Shown here: positions 58,463 through 64,000 of the stretch, piece after piece
Layout of the letters: each line of letters begins with the position of its first letter
Numbering within the stretch: the first letter of the stretch is position 1
From: Enoplosus armatus
Taxonomy: Eukaryota; Chordata; Actinopteri; Centrarchiformes; Enoplosidae
DNA length: 64,000 nt
Direction of reading: 5' to 3'
Assembly (NCBI RefSeq): GCF_043641665.1
Contig: NC_092192.1
Location: forward strand, 24,129,907-24,193,906
Notes under the pieces: model-generated
What the model saw: the letters and a program-made list of their open reading frames with translations, nothing else
The model's database searches: none
Told to the model about the DNA's origin: nothing
Position numbers and translations under genes: made by a program

Positions 58463-58833
58463 TATGGAAGAGTTTCTAACATGAGGTTAGATAAATAATG
58501 GAATGCTGTACAATAGTATGTGTGTGTGTGTATGTTGCGGGCGTGGCGCTGTGGTCACTCTCCTGGCTTCCTGATTGCTGTCCAGCCTACTCACCTGCTA
58601 CGGTCTGCAAACCTGCTATCCATCTGCTCATCTCCACACTGTATAGCATCACGAGATCGTTGTTGCAGCCATGGTGGTAATTAGCGTGTCTTTCCCCTTG
58701 ACCTCCTGTTGTGTGTTTTTTTGATCCACCTTTAACTTTGTCTCTCAGTGCCACAGTATCATTACATGCCTGCCTGCCTGCCTGTTCATCTCCCTGCCTG
58801 CCGTTCAGCAATCAATCCAGCTGGTCTACTAGT

Positions 58834-59258
58834 ATCCCAGCTACTTTCTTTTTTTTCTTCCACTTTAGTTTTTATTGTCTTTTTACATATAAATACAAGC
58901 ACAACAACCACAATAACAACAACAAAGAAAACAAAACAAACAAACATAGTGAAACATGTTGTAAAGGGGGGGTTACAGTCCATACATAGAGTTTGCTGGT
59001 ATTTGCTTATTAAATCATTACACAATTTACATTATTATCAAAAAAGTTATACAGTGCCAATGTCCCTATTCGTAAACCTAATCCATTTTTCCCATTTTCT
59101 GTTAAACACATCTTCTTTCACTCTGAGAGAATAGGTCATTCTTTCCATCACGTATATTTCCTGCACTATATCTAACCATTGTCTGTGTCTGGGTGGGTCA
59201 ATTTTAAGCCAGTTTCTTGCGACAACCTTCCTGCCTGCTGTAAATCCCAGCTACTTTC
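58834..59258 (-). mobile_element. 5'-truncated L1 insertion with perfect 15-bp target duplication
   Basis: ATCCCAGCTACTTTC occurs at 58834-58848 and 59244-59258. The 395 bp between begins with a T run on the plus strand (a poly(A) tail on the minus strand) with AATAAA just upstream of the tail in sense direction. Its sense strand encodes the L1 C-terminus (59243-59047). All hallmarks of target-primed reverse transcription are present: long duplication, poly(A) and 5' truncation. The perfect duplication suggests a comparatively young insertion. Confidence 0.92.
59047..59243 (-). pseudogene. L1 ORF2 C-terminal end inside the insertion
   Basis: The open frame reads TAGRKVVARNWLKIDPPRHR, QWLDIVQEIYVMERMTYSLR and NRKWEKWIRFTNRDIGTV, then TAA at 59047-59049. 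It corresponds to the last 65 or so residues of a fish L1 ORF2 (usual form RKAITRNWLKxxPPxxxxW...EIYxMExLTxSLR...W.KW). The frame is intact, unlike the related end at 47250-47378. Truncation removed everything upstream. Confidence 0.85.
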
Positions 59259-59480
59259 ATCATCCCCTCTCACTTCCAGCACTCATTCCTGCTCTGCCAC
59301 ACTTCACCAGCCACCAGCTTCCCACAACCCCTCTGCCTTTGCCAACCGGCCTTTCCCACTCATCCATCTCCATTCCCGAAAGAACCAGCCAATACACGTT
59401 TTATTTAACCATTCAAACCTGAATCTGTGTGCTGTGTTTGGGTTCCTCCAGTTGATCGTACCCGATTAGATGAAAAATGA

Positions 59481-61187
59481 TTAATTCCTCAGGTTTTAAG
59501 AACTTAACTGTTTGAATCCCCATATTTTCATCTCAGATATGTTGTATGACATAGAAATACTCTACTTTGAATAATAATTAACTTCTTCAAATTAAACAAC
59601 AAAATACGTTGTTTGTCCATGGCCTCCAGAATGACACACTTTATATTCCAAAATGGTTGGTTCTGTTAATGCTAGCTGACTACCCACACAGGGAGCTCAG
59701 AGCACCAGGGGAGTGTAGTGTTACACCGCTAGCACAGGAGATTTGGACTGCCGGGAGGGGGAGGTTTAATAAAGCTGTATTTAAGCTTTAAAACTAATAA
59801 TACTAACTAATAGTAATCAGGGGCCTGGCCCCCAGAAACACTCTCATGGCATCTATCTTTTTTTTCCAAATTCTTGTCTCATTTGTGGTCTGATAAACAG
59901 TAAATTCATCAGATTCAGTTTAAAAGCGGATTTGTTTTTTGCAAACGGAAATTATGTACGTGTTCATTTGCGTATAGAGTGGGGAAATGCGACCTGATCA
60001 CAAGTGGTCACTCAAGACGTGTTTTAACGCCAAGTGTGAACAGACTGTGGAGGTGGGTGTGGTTGACATTCAGCTGCAGGGGAGAGAGGTGTGAGGATGG
60101 CTCATGAAAGCAATGCCAGGTGAGTTGGTTGGCACAGCTGGTACTCGGTAACTAATCATTCTCTCCCCTTAAATGCAGTAGCGTGCTGGACCTCGGGTGA
60201 ACTACCACACACACCAGGGACAGACAGCCACGCTGGCTGTCAGATTCCTTGAAGTATTTGATGGACTTTGTGTGCCCGGGAAGCTGGGCGAGGCAGACAA
60301 AGAAGTCACGAGAGCGGTATATTTATGCTGAATGTGCATGTGAGCGGTGCATAGAATAAAAGAGGATATTGTTTGTTAAGCGGTCTGTTGTGTCTGTGTT
60401 TGTATTGGCTGAACTCACATTGCCAACAAATCCTGCTACACAGACGTACTTGGAGCGCTCCACTTGTGAAACTAACTTTCCTCTTTTCTAACCTGGCATC
60501 ATTATCCTACACGAAACATGCACATACACATACTTTGAATTGTCCTTAAACATAGACACTCGTGCGGGGAGTAAATTCAAACCTTCTGCTAAATGAATGA
60601 ATGAATTGGCTATCATTTTTCCCTTCTTTAAGGGTGGTGCTCCAGTAGTGAAGTTAATGTGTTAAATTATATTATTTAATGTGAATGTTGATATTGATTA
60701 TTTCTGATTACCTGAAGTGAGTGCAATCACTCTACTTCATCACTTTGTACCAATTAATGTGTTAACAATATATAATTTTGGTGCCTCATTGAGGCTCATT
60801 AATTATCGTTACATATTTCGGTATGAGGCACAATACCTCTACAATAGTTTACTGCATATCATGGATGGAGGAGACCCAAAATGATGTAGGAGACATGGAT
60901 TAAGGCAAGGGCAAACAATTTAGTGTAGGGCATGGTTCGGCCATGTGGTGACCTTTGATTATCATGCTGATGTGTGAGTGGGACATGGCTGGAGACAGTG
61001 CCCCTGTTTTACGATGAAGTTAATTCCACTGATGTATGGTGGAAAATTTAATCTTGGGAATGGACATCGAGTGAGGGGAATGAAAGGCTGTGGGAAGCAT
61101 GGAAAGCTTTGAATCAGAGTGTTCGGGTAGCGACACTGTTGAGGATAGCATCTTATGCAGTGGTGACTAAATGTTCCAGCTGCGGGG
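59481..61187. other. No gene seen; second LTR-like segment
   Basis: 60030-60420 contains a TATA/poly(A) pair (60318-60360) and the near-palindrome GACAGCCACGCTGGCTGTC near 60222-60240. 61060-61180 could be a decayed continuation of the DIRS-like element, but I cannot read a recombinase domain in it. Confidence 0.4.
60318..60360 (+). promoter_or_regulatory. TATA-like and poly(A) signals in LTR-like spacing
   Basis: TATATTTA (60318-60325) and AATAAA (60355-60360) lie on the plus strand 30 bp apart, followed by GT-rich sequence. This could belong to an LTR or to a terminal repeat of the adjacent DIRS-like relic; no repeat copy was found in the window. Confidence 0.25.
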
Positions 61188-62611
61188 TCAGTTGAAGATG
61201 GTGGCTGAATACGGTGGGACTGGAGTCAGAAGAGGGTCAGAGGCTGGTGCCAATTGTCTGAAATTCTGTAACGAAAAGTGAGAAGGTGAGTCAGCAATTG
61301 AGTTTTTGTGACCTGGAATGTGGGAGACTTGGATGATGAACTGGTGCCACATGAACTGCATTATATCTAGACAATGCAACCGTCCTTTGTTAATGATGTC
61401 TACAACAACGCTGTTGCCAGAGGTGAATGTAGTAAAGAATTATTCATTAAAACAGACAATTTGAGACACTTAAGTTCTTGACAGAAATTCTCTGGCGCTT
61501 AGACTACAGGGAGATTTTGTAATCAAGGGATGACTGCCCTGAGCATCAGCAAGATAAATCCCCCCATGGAGTCCAGTCCAGACACTGGTGGTGGTGGTTG
61601 ATGACTCTGCTGAGACTGATAAGCTGATGAGGCTGATGAAATGATGAAGCAAAGACTGGGCGGTGATGGGGAGGTGAAGGGTGCGCACAACAGCAGCAGA
61701 GAGAGATATTCATAATTAAAAAGACAGCAGCAAGATGATAGGCTAACAATGACGGTATGTCGCTGAGCTATTGGGTAGATGAGATCAGCTGATGAACAGC
61801 TGATGTGTTGATTGATGCCCCAGACAATGACAGTAGGAAATTGTGAGAACATCCGTGAGAAGAGTGAATGGCAGGATGGTATGAGAAATAAATTACCGCC
61901 TAAGCATGCAAAATAAGTCTTCCTGACTGAACTTTCACTAGAGCTTCATTTATGCCCCCCAAAAATGACTGCTATGATGACAGGATACATTTCACAGATG
62001 TGGAGGAAGGAGTGAGAGAGAGCTATTCGGCTGAGAACCACCTGCCATCGTAGTAGCTGCCAAAGCCGACGGAAGGGGCTACATCTGTGAACAGCTGGAT
62101 GTCTTCTGGCTTGGTGACGTGGTCATCAATAAAAGAAGGAGATGCTGTTCCAGTAGGAGAGAAACTGGTGCCACAGTTTTAGCTCCATCTTGCATTCTTT
62201 GTCCAGCGTAACATGGTCATGAAGAGATGGAACAGAGGAAAGGAGGATCAACCTTGAGGGATGATACAGATAGCATAGTTATGGTTGCCTAGCAGCAAAT
62301 TTGGAAATATTAAAGAAATCCAGTGGATTTTTTCGGTAGGCAGGGATGCTACGAGTGAGGACGGAGTTGCCGTTCGTTTTCGCTGAGGAGTGAGGAACTC
62401 CTAGTTCGTGAAATACAGAAGTCAGAGTGTTGAGATGGGGGAAAAGATAGCAGCGTGACAGTGAAAAAGTCATCAAGGAGATGGATAAAGAACCAAATAT
62501 TTTTGGGCTGCTCTTGCACCTGATGATAAGATGCACTCCGAAGTAACATGCACCAAAAAAGATGCCATTATTCGGGGTGGATGGTAAGGGAAGCCTCCAC
62601 TTTTTTGGCAA
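61188..62611 (-). pseudogene. DIRS/Ngaro-like retroelement relic: RT and RNase H
   Basis: Read right to left on the minus strand. The RT segment includes RCKSSPKIFG (resembles FGLRSAPxIFN), the catalytic HLLDDFFTVT at 62463-62485 (usual YLDDFLT) and LTSVFHELGVPHSSAKTNGN. RNase H gives DIQLFTDVAPSVGFGSYYDG and RWFSAE at about 62105-62030, then stop. It continues at 61440-61188 with NSVVVDIINKGRLHCLDIMQ, HIPGHKNSIADSPSHF and LAPASDPLLTPVPP. The RT, RNase H, IPGxxNxIADxLSRF and APxADPxPTPVPP series is that of DIRS/Ngaro-type elements. These use a tyrosine recombinase rather than an integrase. Between RNase H parts there is about 390 bp more than expected, probably an insertion. The recombinase was not recognised. 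Confidence 0.72.
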
Positions 62612-62644
62612 ATGCTAGCGGACACAGAGTCCCTTGTGCTAATG

Positions 62645-62687
62645 CTAAGGTATTGGAATTGGACAGTGTCCAATGGCAATACCTTAG
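62645..62687. repeat. 43-bp near-perfect palindrome
   Basis: Arms CTAAGGTATTGGAATTGGAC... and the inverted ...GGCAATACCTTAG pair at 19 of 21 positions around a single central G. Related blocks (GGGTATTGTGATTGGACAC and CACTGGCAATACC) follow at 62705-62763, so the unit is repeated in decayed form. Confidence 0.85.
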
Positions 62688-64000
62688 GGTCAGACAGTTG
62701 TCGGGTATTGTGATTGGACACAGGGTATTTCCATCAGACACCCACCGTCCACTGGCAATACCTTTGTTAAAACACTAAAAGGGACTGCCAATGTACAACA
62801 GTTGTCCACTTGCAACTACCTCAAGTCTGCCAAATGCACAGGCCTATCTCTCCAAGGTGACTTGGTCTAGCCCACTGATATTTTAACCCTACCACCCTCT
62901 CACCCTAAGGATGTAACAGTGTGAAAACAAAGACGACCGAAGACGCTTTGATTTTGGCTATACTTGGATTTTTGGCCCTCAGAGGCTCGTTGGCTGAAAA
63001 TTCAGGTTTCTCCCATTCACTTCAAACTCAGCACACTGTAAACTTCAGATAACCTCTCATGTCCACTTCAAATAACTTCAAATTGGCGACCTCACCTCAC
63101 ATTGAGTTTGTACACCTAAACCACTTCAACATGAAAAGGTCTTGCCTAGTTGTTCTCAGTCTTTAATAAGAAACAGTATCTTATTTGGGCTCACTTGTCT
63201 AGGTTTTGCATGGTTTTGGCATTTCCTGCCAATTTCCCATATTGTCCACTAGGCATACTCTAGGCCCAATAGAAAGATATTTGGACAGACTGTATCTACT
63301 TCACATACATAACTGCAGGGCCTAGGTTATTCCAAGTGGACAAAAGTCATATCAACCACGTGCTAATGATTTGGGAGGTGAAATTTGAATATGTCATATG
63401 AATTTCAGCCTCCTTGTACATTCAAACACACAGTTATGACGTCTGTCTTTTTTATTTTTTACGTTAAAGTATGGTGAAAAATCCACTTGTTCCGATCTTA
63501 ATTTTTACAACATTTATTCACCAGGTGGAAAGGATGTTACTACCATTTCAGCATCCTAGCCCAAGGCATTGTGGAGATATGACCTTTGTCCATGTGGCGT
63601 AACCTAGGTGAAAGCAGTGAAAAGGGATGTTTTGCAGGCCGAGTGCGTACTTCAGGTGAGCACTGTCCGTTCGGATATGTTTGAAGGTGAAGTGACTGTT
63701 GGCGGGGTGAATTTGGAACTCAGTGGCTTTGCCTGTCTTTCGGGTGCCTGGATCTCAAGCAGGTCTGTGGGGGGCGCCTGGAAAGACAGGATTCATGCCA
63801 AAGACAGGATCTTCCCCTGGAGCTGCTGGAAGGCGAAGTATGAAAGCTGAGACCTCAGGGGAATATGGATTGCTGAGCGCAACGATGTAGCTGACATGGT
63901 TGGACGATAGGAGATGGAGAGTATTCCAAGACTTCAGACGTTTGCTGATCTTCGAACAGATCCCTGTTCAACTTTGAACAGATCACTCTGAAAGGTTGAG
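62688..64000. other. No gene seen
   Basis: Contains decayed repeats of the palindrome unit to about 62765. The plus-strand 80-residue frame at 63608-63850 is in moderately GC-rich sequence with no match. It may be the upstream (gag/RT N-terminal) part of the DIRS-like relic read antisense, but I see no motif. Confidence 0.4.

Larger units (their letters stand above)
58534..59480 (+). repeat. LTR-like GC-richer sequence interrupted by an L1 end
   Basis: With the 395-bp L1 piece and one duplication copy removed, 58534-59480 is a block with TGCC tetranucleotide runs (58769-58800) that reads on into ATTCAAACCTGAATCTGTG and TGTGTTTGGGTTCC. Its composition and ending resemble R-U5 parts of fish Gypsy LTRs. 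Neither end nor a partner LTR was found, so this is tentative. Confidence 0.27.

Overview
The window looks like intergenic DNA from a ray-finned (teleost) fish. Coding traces are short, broken and spliced with GT-AG junctions. Almost everything recognisable is a transposable-element relic of types common in teleosts: L2/Maui and L1 LINEs, a Rex1-like LINE, PIF/Harbinger, hAT, pogo/Tigger, CACTA-like, and a DIRS/Ngaro-like retroelement. I found no convincing host protein-coding gene, rRNA, tRNA or CRISPR array. Family names rest on reading the translated sequence, not on a database search.

Layout: 1-580 L1 endonuclease relic; 2.3-3.1 kb hAT transposase C-terminus; 4.9-5.2 kb an isolated candidate exon and a DNA-transposon-like end; 6.7-10.7 kb an L2 piece, two parts of an unclassified repeat, and a tRNA-derived SINE; 12.2-13.2 kb two L2 tails; 15.45-15.70 kb a GA microsatellite; 16.0-16.3 kb an L1 RT piece; 18.8-19.9 kb a complete pogo/Tigger deletion derivative next to a hAT BED-finger relic; 21.8-25.4 kb Harbinger, hAT and L2 pieces; 25.66-30.88 kb a 5.2-kb CACTA-like transposon; 30.9-42.4 kb mostly featureless; 42.4-45.9 kb a Harbinger element split by an L2; 46.5-54.2 kb L1, inverted-repeat, L2, Rex1-like, Harbinger and L1 relics; 56.8-58.5 kb the fuller copy of the unclassified repeat; 58.8-59.3 kb an L1 3' end with a perfect 15-bp target duplication; 61.2-62.6 kb the DIRS-like relic.

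The most interesting object is the CACTA-like transposon (25657-30879). Between matching terminal inverted repeats, flanked by TA on both sides, it carries on one strand a multi-exon gene resembling the teleost 'SAMD3-like' protein family, followed by a CACTA/tnp2-like transposase. Both genes are now pseudogenes, but the splice sites and terminal repeats can still be read. A 688-bp hAT MITE has inserted in its left subterminal region with an 8-bp target duplication that differs at one base.

Several insertions are nested and can be put in order: L2 into Harbinger (CATCA duplication), hAT MITE into the CACTA-like element, and L1 3' end into an LTR-like sequence.
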